DNA of 64,000 bases from Fratercula arctica (Eukaryota > Chordata > Aves > Charadriiformes > Alcidae), in the NCBI GenBank assembly GCA_947846985.1, contig CANTUZ010000001.1, positions 184,224,455 to 184,288,454 on the forward strand, in the 5' to 3' direction. Below the pieces are notes generated by a model. The model saw only the letters and a list, made by a program, of their open reading frames with translations, was not told the DNA's origin and ran no database searches. Below, piece after piece: positions 38,477 to 51,184 of the stretch (position 1 is the stretch's first letter; each line of letters opens with the position of its first letter). Made by a program: the position numbers and the translations under genes.

Positions 38477-41400
38477 TGGTAAAGGCTATTGAATAGGTGC
38501 TGCTGAGGGACAGCAGAGAAGCAGTAGGGAATAGAGGGGTTAGGGACACCTGACCCATCAGCTTCTCTTTTACAAACATTTTTTTGCTGTGAATGTCTCC
38601 AGAGTTTCTTTTGGAAAGGTTTCAGGAGAGGGGAGGGTTAGCTCAGTCTTTAATCATAAATACGGCACTTGTGTGGGTTTTCTCTGAGGTTCACACTCCC
38701 AGTCTGGGCATGTGATACCTACATCCCCCTCTCTCCCTTTGCTGAGAGGTTGAGAACAGCAGTATAAATTTCTTCACTTTCCTGTTTTAAGTATCAGGAA
38801 GGCTCATCAGAGAGACAGGAATGTCAGAAAGGCCTCTCTGTACATAAAACTCTTACTTAAAGTCAAGTGGGTCTGCAGCACTGTTCTCTTTCAGACACTC
38901 TTCCATAGTCAGGCTTGTGTTGCTACTGTGACCCTGAAGAGCCCCTCAGAGCTTTGAACCTTTGCAGCGACACCTTATGACAATCAGACAGTGCTGCTGA
39001 TACCTCTCAACAGTAATTACACTGTCTGCACATTTGGACAGATGGTGCTGCACAAGATACTTAGGTTGAATTTTCATAATTTATTTCAAAATCTGTAAAG
39101 CAATAATTTTTGTTTTAAACTTAAGGTTTGAGCTCTTAATATACTGTAATATACCAGGAGCCCTAGGTATGGATGTATCTTGCCTATAGCTTTATCTGGT
39201 CACTTTTGGGTGCGCTGTTCCTTCAACTGGAAAGGAATTGTGACATCAAAATTGTCAAAGACCAGAGTACTCTGGGGCTGGATGATGGCCTAAAACACTC
39301 ACAGAACACCAAGTGCTTCATATCCTGCTCCTCATCTCTCTAAAACAGCATCAAAATTTCTGCCAAGTGTTCATATATGCCTTATCCTTTTTTAAGACTG
39401 TCGAGCACATTCCACCCACAAGTAGTATAATCTGTTCCAACATCTTCATACTACTAGGTTTTCTTGAAGGATTTTGCAATTAATAAATTTCTAAATCCAA
39501 CTGGGTTAATTGTTTATATCACAGAAACCATCTTAAAATATATGCCTAAAGTTGAATTGTCAGCATATATTGTGTTACAGAATGAAACGTTATTTACCAT
39601 TGCCCTGTTCCTCTTTTCATAATTCTGTTTCCTGCTGGTTTTCAAATAGCTTTTACATCCTTGCAATTGCCAACTGCAAATTGAAAATATATGCATATTG
39701 ATATCACAGAAATAAGAACACAATTACATTAAAATCCAAACTATTTTTATTGCCTATTGCTTTCTTTTCCTGGTGTATTTCTTAAAAAGAAATATTTATG
39801 CTTTAGGCATATTCAGACATAAATAAACACATTTATACATATGTGTCCTCTTGCAATAGTTGTAGCTGGCATTACGAGACCACAAGCTTTGGGAAAAGAA
39901 GGAATCAGCAAGGATATATGCATAAATAGCACTTCTTTTTGTTTCGGAGAAATTCATACAGTCTTGCAAAAGTATCTGGATAACTAACTGGCTTTATTTT
40001 CCATTTTTTTGATGGCATTAGTACAGTTTTCCCCTGAATAAAAAAATGGGTCACATTCATTATTCGGTGATTGCATAAAAATTCCTAGGTTTTTTTTTTT
40101 CTTCTCCACTGAATCACTAACTAAGGCATATTATGGAACTGACAGGAACACCACTTGCAACATAATGGTAATGAAAGTCAAATAAAGCTATTATTACTGC
40201 CTTCTCTTTTATTCTTTTTCCCTCATCAGAAACAAGAAATATTATTTAGAGCACTGGTGAGCTGTTTGCTGCAGCTCTAGGAAAACCTTTTGGCTTGCAT
40301 GACACACCATAAGTATATCTTTCCTTCCAGTTATTAGAATCACGTCTACCATAGCTCATTTTATTTGTTTGTTACTTGGCAATAAATCCAGTCCCAACCC
40401 AATGTTAAGCCCAGGTTTCCAGTCTCAACGCACACAAAATTGCTCACTCTTTCTGAAGGAGGATTCTGAAGCTATAGAAAAATTATTGCAGTGCAGTGTC
40501 TCATTCCTGTGCCTGATCTCACAGTGAACGTTGCCAGTCCTCTTTTAGAGCAACTTCTAACATAAAGCAAAAGCCTGTTTACTGAATTTCTGTACTCACT
40601 ACATCTGTAAAAAGGAGTACTTTTGTCCCCAAATGAGGAAGTTATCTGTCCTAAAACTGTGTAGAAGGATAAGGATAAACATGAGAAAATGAGGCATTGG
40701 CTAATATATCCTGTATAGTAGCCACTACTAGGGATTTATCAAGAGTTCTGGATGGAATCAAAGTTGCTGTTTCCTAGAATAATACTTTAAAGAGACTGGA
40801 GATATAAGGCTGCCTACTGTCAGTCAAGGATTCATTCCAGATGAACTTTATTGGCAGAGAAAGATAAAATTTTATCTTCATGCATGGTAAACTTAAATTG
40901 AGGTGCTTAAAACCACAAAATGAATTACACATCCAGGCATCACCTCAGTGCCAATTTAAGTAGCTAAGCTCAGTAATGACACTGTAAATGCATCATCTTC
41001 AGAGCAATCTAATTCATATATTCCCTTTCCAGCCATTTATTACAGTGTTCATGCATTTTACATTTCTGTATATTCTGTTCAAACCATAATATTTTCCTCC
41101 CAGTCTTTCAAAGGACATGTTGCAGTTGTAGTTTATATTCTTGCTTCGGTCCTTTAAATTTAAATGCTTCTCTTGTGTGTTGAATAGGGTATTACAAACC
41201 TAGACAGTAAAATGCAAACCACAAACACTGTAAAATTCAACTAGTTTTAATACTTAGCTCTTTTCCTCCATAAAAAAACTGTTTTGTTGACTATAACAAA
41301 CTTTTCCTTTCTTACTAGCTCTGTTTACATTCTTAAGCCAAATTATTTAGAAGGTGAGTGTTCTGATGCATGAAAGAAATGATACTTTTCTAACTCATGC

Positions 41401-42125
41401 AATGGAAGAAGTCATTTAGTGTTCAAGTGCATCTAAGGTAGAAAATTCATGCCTACATTTCAATAATACTACTGGATCTGCTGGGCTGAAACACTGCACT
41501 CTTTTTCATTGGAAATGCTGTCTTTAATGACTAGGCTGAAGACTTAATGTTGGTCGTAAATGCTCAGTAAACGTTAATTGTTTTACATGATTTGGAACAT
41601 GCTTAGTACATCATTTTCATCCTTGCCATTTTAGACATTTCTTTTCATTCTCCTACTCTCTTTCCTAATGTAATTAACATTAAGGAGATGTTTGTCAAGG
41701 ATACAATTTTAAGGACACCTTCTGCTGAAGAGGCCTCATTAAGAGCTTTTGAAATATAGAATACTAATGTAAGCCTCTTGTGGCAAGACATTTAGTTAAG
41801 GACCCACGCAGCTTAGGGTGTCTCAGTTTAAGATATTACTGCTAATGATGCAGACAGTCTCATTTAAGGAAGTATCAGTTCAGTGTGTTCTGGTGAACTC
41901 AGTTATGGCAGTAAAGATGAGACCCAACAAAATCACCCTTTCTCAGGAAAAAATACTTCAAAATAGCCTAACAGGAACATTTCTTTTTTACTTTTTTTTT
42001 CTCCAAGAAATGCATTACAGAGAAAATAAAGTAATAAAATCCATACACTGGGAAAGAATGCAAATTTACAGCTTCTGGTTTGAATTCCTGTTTACTCTGA
42101 TTTCAAGCAAATACAGACTGATTTA
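38477..42125. other. AT-rich non-coding DNA
   Basis: No gene or dispersed repeat is recognised. A poly-T run lies near 40090-40102. Confidence 0.55.
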
Positions 42126-42208
42126 TAGAATCATAGAATCATTTTGGTTGGAAGACACCTTTAAGATCATCAAGTCCAACCGTTAACCCAGTACTGTCAA
42201 GTCCACCA

Positions 42209-42562
42209 CTAAACCATGTCCCTTAGCATCACATCTACACATCTTTTAAATACGTCTAGGGATGGTGACTCAACCACTTCCATGAGCAGCCTGTTCCAAT
42301 GCTTGACAACCCTTTTGATGAAGAAATTTTTCCTAATATCCAATCTAAACCTCTCCTGGCACAACCTGAGACCATTTCCTCTCATCCTACCACTTCTTAC
42401 TTGGAAGAAGAGACTGACCCCCGCCTCCCTGCAACCCCCTTTCAGGTAGTTGTAGAGTGTGATAAGGTGTCCCCTCAGCCTCCTTTTCTGTAGGCTAAAC
42501 AACCCCAACTCCCTCAGCCACTCCTCATAAGACTTGTGCTCTAGACCCCTCACCAGCTTCAC
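42209..42562 (-). pseudogene. CR1 ORF2 C-terminal fragment
   Basis: 117 codons covering the end of ORF2: [44 protein letters not shown], then the VVKHWNRL and [11 protein letters not shown] blocks and the natural stop. It belongs to the same element as the palm fragment upstream, with a break between them. Confidence 0.88.
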
Positions 42563-42768
42563 TGCCCTTCTCTGGACTCAGTCCAGCATCTCAATGTCTT
42601 TCCTGTAGTGAAGGGCCCAAAACTGGACACAGTATTCGAGGTGGGGCCTCACCAGTGCTGAGTACAGAGGGAAGATCACTTCCCTAGTCCTACTCACCAC
42701 ACTGTTCCTAACACAGGCCAGGATGCTCTTGGCCTTCTTGGCCACCTGGACTTACTGCTGGCTCATAT

Positions 42769-43080
42769 TCAGCTGACTGTCACCAATACCCCTGGGTCCC
42801 CTTCTGCCTGGCAGCTCTCCGGCCACTCTTCCCCAAGCCTGTAGCATTGCATAGGGTTGTTGTGACCCAAGTGCAGGACCCAGCACTTGGCTTTGTTGAA
42901 CCTCATACCATTGGCCTCGCCCCATTGATCCAGCCTGTCCAGATCCCTCTGCAGAGATTTTCTACCCTCAAGCAGATCAACACTCCCACCCAACTTGGTG
43001 TTGCGTGCAAGCTTACTGAGGGTGCACTCGATCCACTCATCCAGACTGTTGATAAAGATATTAAACAGAACAGGCCCCAA
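42769..43080 (-). pseudogene. CR1 ORF2 RT palm/thumb fragment, catalytic ADD lost
   Basis: A 103-codon frame beginning [14 protein letters not shown]. The block that should read LADDTKL reads LARNTKL, so both metal-binding Asp residues are gone. It then carries the CR1 [19 protein letters not shown] block and ends at a frame break after GVLV. The preceding QGSVLG block and the fingers lie in another frame. Confidence 0.85.
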
Positions 43081-43204
43081 TACTGAGCCCCGGGGAACAT
43101 CACTTGTGGCTTGGTGAGCATTTCCACCAGCTCCCTCAGCACCCTCAGGTGGATCCCATGCAGCCCCACAGACTTGTGTATGTCTGAGTTGTGTAGTAGC
43201 ATGC

Positions 43205-46200
43205 TCGATGTAGTCGCTTAATGGAGTAAAATTTCACGGTCATAAGACTAGTCTGTTAGCACTTCCTGTAAGATTTCAAACCTAAATGGCCCATGCTTCC
43301 TTATGAAAGAACAATGCCCTGATGGGACACACATGGTATGTGTTTCTGGAAACTATATTCTTGATACAGTCCTATTGGTTTTATAACTGGTCATTAAAAC
43401 CACTGAAGAGCAGGGCTGTATGCCTACGGAGTTAAGCAAAAGGCAAATGAGGATTCTGAGGATACTAGTGCTGCACAAATACAAGACATCATCCTTCCTT
43501 GTCATCCTCTGGCCAGCTACCTCCATGACCACTGTCACTGTATCAAATCCCATGGCACTGCATGCTTATCCTGTCTTTAATCTCTTTTCCAGGTGTTTCC
43601 TGTCAGAGGTAGAGCACTGTTGGAGGCAGGAAAATAGAACAGTTGCATTCTTCATCTGAAGGCATGGCTATCTCATGTTATTTTCTTATGCTGGTTCTCT
43701 TTTCTCCCTGTGCAACTCATGCTGTTACAGCCATTTATATAATGACTTTATATAATGACTTCTGTTAAAGAGGCAGTGACTACAGACAGTCACCTCAGAT
43801 GGGGTCATTCCTTACAGGCAGAGAATAAACGGACAGTGTTAAATACCATTTTGTTTTATCTATTGGTTAATGCTGATGAGGGCTGAGTTTAAACAAATAC
43901 TCTTCTTTTTTTTGGAACATTTACTTCCTTTATATACCACCTCAAGAACTCTCCTCATTACACCTCAATGTTGTTTTAGTGTTTTTTTAATTTATCAGTC
44001 AATCTACTAACTAGGTGCTGGCCAAATGATTCAAAGTCTCCAAAGAATATACTCACCCTGCTTAAAATGGAAACATTTCCTGTGGACTGAAGTAGAAGAC
44101 AGCATGAGCAGAATGTTTTTCTCTGGCATCGCTAATAGACGGGAAATACTTTGCAAAAAAATCAGTTTATGAGAGGCTCGTCTAATATCATCATTGTACC
44201 TAATGATGTCACTCAGTTTCACAGGCATTTTTTTAACTTCTTTTTGTGCTGTCAGATAACAAGCGTCAATTGTTCCACAGTCATATTTAAGATATTTTTT
44301 TTTCTTTTTTCATGAGGCCAAAGCAAGGTCTGCTCTGTACTATCAGAAAATCAATCCAGTATTTACATACACTTTCTTCAATAATAAAGTGTTCCCATCA
44401 GTGTTGTAATGCCCTGTGATATTTTGACTCTGTTTCAGGGCATACTGCCTCATCTGGCCTGCTATCTGTCATTTGCCTCTTTCAAGTTCTTGTTCCAACT
44501 AAAAATGAATTCTAGTCAAGGGATGTTTGAGCAATTGAGGGAAAGGAAATAGAGGAAGCCTGAGAGATGGGTGTCCACTGAAAGTGCATGCGTAGCTGTT
44601 GATGCTTGCATGACTTGGTTTCTAAAATATAACAGTCTCTGACTACAAACGTGTTTCTGACTCTGTAATGTATAGTTATTTCTGGAGGCAAGAGTTCTCT
44701 GTCATTCTTGATCAGCTAGCAGAGGTCAAATTGAAGCTAACATATGCTGGGATTGAATGGTCATGGCTCACTAGTGTTACTCACTTTTTTTCCCGAAGGG
44801 TGGAAAGTTCAGAAGAAGTCAGAAATGTTAATGCTCCTTGCTGCCCCAAAACAGCCAAAATACAGTCCTCTTGCTCATTAGCAGAAAATTCAGATGGGTT
44901 CCCAGATCAACTCAGGGCAATAAACATGGAAATTCAAGACTTACAGCTATGGGAGTTTTTAAAAACAGGTTTGCCTTTTAGCTCTGGAAACAGACAACTG
45001 AAACATTTTGGGTTCTGTCATCCCCAATATTCACAGAGTATTTTTGAATTAGGCATGTTTTTCATTGTTCAATTGTGATATTATGTACAGGACAGTTGTA
45101 TTCAATTTCACAAAATTAGGTGGCCATTTAGAGCCAAATACGTTAGTCTATTTTATTGTGTTAATAAATAGAGAAACCCATTATCTACTGATTTATCATG
45201 GTGCTTGAAGTTGTTCTATAGCTTATGACAATTTACTTACCAAATAAAGCATGCATATTGTTTTCAATTTCTTTGTGCTCCCAGGAGAGTTGTAAAACTA
45301 TTTTGGGTGATAGGCTAGTAACAATAAGAGAGTTAAAGCTGCAGGGTTTCTGGAGTTTTTGGAGAGGTGTATTTCAGCTTGAACCACAACAATCACCTGT
45401 GGCATAAATATACTAATGTAACATTTACACACTGTGGGTCATTTAGAAATTCTCCAAACCACCACAGCACTGATATTTGAATAAACTGAAAAAAAAGCGC
45501 ACAAAAAGATACAAACCTTCTCATTTAAATGTCAGCTTTTCTGAATGATTAGTTTGCTAGTTTAGTTACTACAATTCTGTAGAGATCTTTTAATCAGTGC
45601 TTCCCCCTTCATTTTGAAAAGCGTGTGTCTGTAGCACCCTCACTTCCATGCTTTCTGAACAGCCTGCCCGTTGGTTGTAGCCATGCTTTCCTAGGAGCAA
45701 CACAGTCTCACTGTGACTTGAGCCAAGCCGTACGCTTTGGGGAAGGGTTATGTAGTGATTTATTTGTCTAAATTTACCTTTCTCTCCTCAACTTTCTTAC
45801 TGTGTTCTGGTTTTTTTTGTTTGTTTGTTTGTTTGTTTGTTTCTTTTTTTTTTTTTTGTAGTGGGAAAGGGGATCTCTTATAGCTTCGTGCATCAGCTCC
45901 CTTCCTATAACTGCCAGCTTTAATCTGATCTGCTCGCTTTCCTCAGGGACTCGTGCCCCCAGGGAACATGCATCAGCTGAAACTCTTTCCTTAACTTACT
46001 TGCAGTATAGCCCATCCTCTCCCGGACCAAAGGCTCTGCCCTTTCTCACCTGCTGCTATCCACAAGGCATAGTAAGAGATCTGCTTGACATAAACTAACT
46101 ACTGTGGGGAATTTCGTCTCCCATCCTAGCTATATTGCAGGTGGGCACAATCTGAAAGATACAAAAATAAATGGTGCTATTTTGCAGTAGCTCTTTGGTG

Positions 46201-47439
46201 TTTCCATGTGAGTGCTGCTGGCTGTATTAAAGTTCACTGGATTTTGCAAACACAATCAGGTCTAGTTTCCCTAGACATTGCTGGCGTGCAGCAATTGTAT
46301 GCTGCATCACATCACTCATTTGTCATTTACTGCCTGCACATGCCAAGGGAGCAGTAGATCTACTTGGTCTTTTGCAGAAAGATGTGCCTGGATGGCCAGG
46401 TGTGAGTCAGCTATGCAGTTGTGCATAGGTCTGGAATCGGTTGACAGGTCTGGAATCAGAAGCCATGCAGCTGCATTACTGTGTTCTTGTGTCTGACTTA
46501 GTATGGCTACAAACACATCTGCTGCTAGCTAATGGCTTATGGCTGGTTTGCATCCTCTTACCCAGACATGCTGGAAAAACAAGTGAAGATTCAGTCCGAA
46601 AAGCATCAAATAAAGGTAACCCATAGTCTTATAGACATATTTTAAAGACTTGTATTATGTGCGTACCTACTAGGTACAAGTGGAAAATGCACATTCTGGA
46701 GACCTTGAGGTTCCAGAGCTAAAAGCTCTTGATAACAGAAGCTATAAATGGCTGGACAAGAGGCAAGATGTGACAACAGGCTCTTTGGAGGAAAGAAATA
46801 CATTTAGCTTCTTTTCCAGAACATTATTTCTCTTCTTTTTTTACTGTAGTAGTAGTCATTTCTAACCATATCAATGGGCAAGGCGTTTTGTATTTAGTGT
46901 AATTTTTTCTATTCACAAAAATCAATTTTGCAATTCACAAAAATCAATTTGAAAAATCAATGACAATGTCGTGTTTGTTATGTAAGAATGGAGTTTCACT
47001 GGTTGCTATTTGCCTGCCAGTTCCAGCATCACAAACCGGTGCCATAAATATGTAATTTTTTCGATCACAACAAATATTAGCTTTCATTTCCATTCTGTAA
47101 CAAAAGTGATTCTAGCTTATTTAAATAATAATTAGCTGAGATAAACGTAGAAATAGAAACAAAGGAACTTTGTTCATGTTTTTAATTTTCAGATGTTTTC
47201 CTTATTCTTGTTAGTATATTCCTAATGCTTATGAACAGCAACGGAACTTATACCTGCATTACTGGGCAGTGAGGTAGCACTTTGCTCTTTATGTGGAAAA
47301 TAACAACTTTAGTCAGACTTCCCTTGAAAAAGAATGAGGATGCCTGTATCATATAAAAGTAGAATTTGAAAAGCAGAAACTTAAAGATCAAGTAAAATCT
47401 AGTGGACAAGGCTATAAGAACAGCTGGTTAAAAGTGACT
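43205..47439. other. Non-coding DNA with simple repeats
   Basis: No gene is recognised. It contains a 13-base tandem doublet (TATATAATGACTT twice) near 43736-43762, a (TTTG)n microsatellite with a poly-T run at 45811-45857, and a near-duplicate pair of 18-base ATTCACAAAAATCAATTT units at about 46911-46950. The 136-codon frame at 44668-45078 shows no domain or splice support. Confidence 0.55.
45811..45857. repeat. (TTTG)n microsatellite followed by poly-T
   Basis: About seven TTTG units directly followed by a 14-T run. Confidence 0.9.
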
Positions 47440-47773
47440 GAATCACAGAATCATAGAATTGCTGTGGCTGGAAGGCTCTTCTGGAGTCCAACTCCCCTGC
47501 TCACAACAGGCCCAGCTACAGCAGATTGCAAAGGGAGGTATCCAGTGGGATTTTGAGTATCTCCAAGGCTGGAGACTTCACAACCTTTCTGGGCAACCTG
47601 TGCCAGTGTTTGATCACCATCTCCACTAAAAATAAAATAAAATAAAATCAATTTTTCTGTTTTTTAAGTCCTCAGGAATCTCCTTCCACTCCCGTGAACT
47701 TTCAAAGGTAATCGAGAGTGGCCCAGCAATGACATGAGCCAGCTCCCTCAGGACTCATCATGGGTGCATCCTA
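47440..47773 (-). mobile_element. CR1 LINE, 5'-truncated and internally deleted, old
   Basis: On the minus strand, bases 47773 to about 47670 encode an RT fingers segment (VLRELAHVIAGPLSITFE, then a WKEIPEDLK-like end). Bases about 47620 to 47440 correspond to the ORF2 extreme C-terminus (HRLPRK/VVKSPALEILK-type block) and the 3' tail with the GAATCATAGAATTG end. Everything between, over 1 kb of ORF2, is absent, and a short AAAAT-type repeat sits at the join (47624-47649). The sequence is more diverged than the other CR1 copies. Confidence 0.82.
47624..47649. repeat. (AAAAT)n microsatellite at a CR1 deletion junction
   Basis: About four AAAAT units lying where two distant parts of the CR1 sequence meet. 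Confidence 0.8.
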
Positions 47774-50700
47774 CAAAGATAAAAGATACAGTCAGACTGT
47801 AAAGAAGGAATAATTTTCTGAAAGTATATAAAGCAGTCTCTGTTAGAAAAAAGTCCGGAAATCGAAACACAATGTGTTTTGAAAGGAGGGGTTTAATTAA
47901 ATCACCGCTGTTAATGCTAAAATAGGAGTTACTATGGCATAGTGCTTTATAAAAATCAAGTTTTCCCTTAAAAATTAAAATTTATTCATACCTTATACAG
48001 AAATAGATTGTGTTTCTTCCGCAAAGACTGAAATTGTTTGCAATTTCAGGTTAGTGCAGAGTCAATCTGGCTTCTTGGTGAGAGGTCCCTGACATTGATA
48101 GCACTGATATCACAAGCAGCGTGTGAACTTCTTATAACTTTTCCAATAGAATGCAACACTTGGCTTTTGACCCAGAAGTGCCAAAGCGATTTTGATTTCC
48201 TAAAAGAAATTCTTTCTTCATAGACTCTACTGCCATAATTCAGATCACTGGCAGTTTTCAAGTCGGAGCATTTGAAAAGAAGTGACTGGGGAAGAGACCA
48301 AAATGGTAGTTGATTCTGGTTTGTTCCTTTCAAGTGGAGTAAGGACATGTCTGTGAACTCCATATCTGTATCTCTGCCTGCTGCAGGTGTCCTGAACTTC
48401 CTGCAACTATATAGGAGATACAAATTCTTTTATTCCCTGCATGAACTGCTACCTAGAATCTGTACCTGAAACAGAATGAACCACCTTGACATTGGTAGAC
48501 TGATTCTAATATTGTTCTAGTCAAACTACTGCCATTCACTATCATTGTCCATTGTCAACTTTTCCCAGTAAAATAAGAGTCTTAATGTCTTGGGTCACAA
48601 AGGACTGAAGTATATCATTACCATAATTTCTATGTGTTTGGCATCTTACAAGCACAGTGCATGCAAAGCTTTCTGCTACCTGGGACAATGAGAGTCATCA
48701 ATCTAGCACACAGGATGCTTTGCAGCTCTCGGAGAGGACAGGTCTAGTTCAGTCATACATAAAAGAATTCATGGGCTCTTTAGCAGCTGTACGTGGTCAA
48801 TAGGATCTAATGTAGAAAATCAGAAAAAAGGTATTGCCCCTGAATTACCTTAGTGGTTTAAAACATTTAAACTAATTACTGTCTCGAATACTGTTCTAAA
48901 CCTTCTTTCATCCAGCTGAGAGTAATTCTCTTCTTCCTTGCAGTACCACACTCTAAGTCAGAATTACTGCCACTGAATTTGGCAATTTTATACTAGAGTA
49001 AAAGTCGCATTAAAAAATACAAAAATCTTCCCAGAATGACATTGGTCTTGAGCCATTCCCATGAAAGCACTGTTGGGTTCCTAAAAGAAACACGTGGATT
49101 ATCTATATACCCAGCAGCTTGGATATTTTCTAATGAGTGATTTTCTGTGGAATCAAATGGCGTCAGTTATCCTAGGACTGAAATGACCCTGCAGAAATGG
49201 CCTTGAGAAAGCCTTAATAAATGAAGATTTGTACATTGGCAGCCAACAAAAGAAAAAATGTTCCTCTCAGTTTGTAGCAGCTACTCTCCTTATGCTGGGC
49301 AAAGACAGCTTTCACCAAATTACTCTACTCAGCCCTCCTTTCACTTAGATGAGTGGTGTGGCTTTTGTTTCTTTCTACCATATGGAGAGATAAACTCCAC
49401 TTTCTTGATCCCCTTTCTGCTTAATATCTCAAACCCTCAGCCTATCTATGAATGATTCTTCTCTAGCATCCCAAGGAAAGAACTGAATCTGCTTGTTGCC
49501 AAGATCTGTTTAAGTGATATACACCTTTTGAAAACAATGGCAATGCTTTCTAAAATGATTGCTTCTAAGAATATGACAATAGCCAGCCTGGTAATACTTG
49601 CCTACAGGTAAGAATGACGCCATAACACCCACAGCATTGGAAATTCAATGACTGACAGGACCTCTCAGCAGTTCATAGATAGTGGAAAAACACCAGCCTA
49701 GCTGACAAAACAATGTTGTACAGTTCTACATATCAGTTTGAAATATGGCATTGCCTCTACACACAATGTGTTGTGGTTTATTTACAGAATAATTATTCTG
49801 ATCTCATAAACTACATGCGACTGTCATTTATTAATATCAGATCACCTTCTATTCCATGACAATTGCTTTTGAGTTATTGTCTTGTTCTCTGCTGCATGCC
49901 ATCCTGTTTAATGAGACAGTATCACCTTATTAGAATGCACCTGGGAAAGTGACACCGTGGCCAGGGCACTTCTAAAATGGTTGAGACAAATTAATATTGT
50001 CAAACCCAAGAGAGAGATTATAAATTCCCCTTTAAACTGCCTTTATGTCTTTCAAGGACAATTTACCCCCTGCAGATTGAGCTGATGCTTTAAGTACCTC
50101 ACACTGTCATTCTGTAAAGTATTTTAAAATGCTTTTTAAACTCAGGGGTTTTTTGCTGCTTACTATTTCTTTATAAATTAAAAAATAATGTAAGTGCAAG
50201 TTTTAAGTTGTTGTTATAGATAGTAAATACAGATGCAAACAGCATTGTCAAGAGAAGAAAATAATTTTAAGTAATTTTAAAGAATAATAGTTACATTTAA
50301 CTGATGCATCTAGAAAACAGATCAGTTGAATTAGTCACCATTCAGGTTCAGTTTCGTTGCCAATGATTCCTTTTGAAAGTAGCAGACCTATAATATTGAA
50401 TATTTCATTTCAGACTGAATTATTTTCAAATTCAACACACAAAACTCTAAAAGAGTTGTCATTTCAATTTCAAGGCAGCTTTAAGGATTACTGTATTAAA
50501 AATTAATCATGGGTATAAACTACAATGTCCAAACACACCTCCTGCAGTGACAGAACTCAGAGAATTTCAGATTCTTTACTTCAGGCAGGTCCAAACTCAA
50601 ATGACCTTAATCATTTTCACAACTCACCTATCCTCTTGCAGCTTCCCAAAGTGAGGGCTCTGCGGATGAGATTAACAAGGACCCTTCACATACCACGTCT

Positions 50701-51184
50701 CACTCAATAAACCCAACAGAAAAAGTTTTTGCTCCATTCTCCCAGTTAAACCTCCACTTGTGTCTTCCCACCAAGCCTGCTGAGAGTCTCCCTGCTTGTA
50801 GATGGAGCGCCTGCTCAGAATACTTTGCTACTGCTTGGGAACAGTCTTCTTGTGCATTGTTTCTTACCCCATAAAAAGCTGTCCCACAAAACTGTGGTTA
50901 TTTAAAAACAGATGAGGCCTAAAAAGATCCAGGTCATTAATGAGAGTGTTGTATTTGTCTTCTGGATTTTTGGCCTTCAGTGTGAAATTTGATTATACTA
51001 CTAGAATTCATTTTGCAACAATAAGAATTTGAAGTTTCTCTCTTCCATAGCTCAATTTTCCATTTTGTTACAATATTTGAAGAACTGGTGCTTGAAAAAG
51101 GCACTAAATATTTAAAGACTCACTATAAATCTTTCAGGCCAAATATCTGGAACCAGTTCATAGAAAGCAAACCATTGCACAGGA
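47774..51184. other. AT-rich non-coding DNA
   Basis: No gene or repeat is recognised. The 125-codon minus-strand frame at 48046-48423 has no domain or splice context. The last 80 bases before 51185 may already be diverged CR1 ORF1. Confidence 0.55.

Larger units (their letters stand above)
42126..43204 (-). mobile_element. CR1 LINE, 5'-truncated and internally deleted
   Basis: Read on the minus strand, it starts in the ORF2 RT fingers ([17 protein letters not shown]), then jumps near 43106 straight to the later palm block ([13 protein letters not shown], here in a shifted frame). It continues through [16 protein letters not shown], the C-terminal [15 protein letters not shown] block and the 3' tail ending at 42126. 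Compared with the copy at 53643-55173, roughly 500 bases are missing at the junction, including the first catalytic Asp block. The ADD of the second catalytic block reads ARN, so the enzyme would be dead in any case. Confidence 0.95.

Noticed and set aside
44668..45078. 136-codon open frame (+)
   Set aside because: No recognisable motif, no splice sites at its edges, and composition like the surrounding non-coding DNA.
48046..48423. 125-codon frame (-)
   Set aside because: No domain, no splice context; expected by chance in 64 kb.
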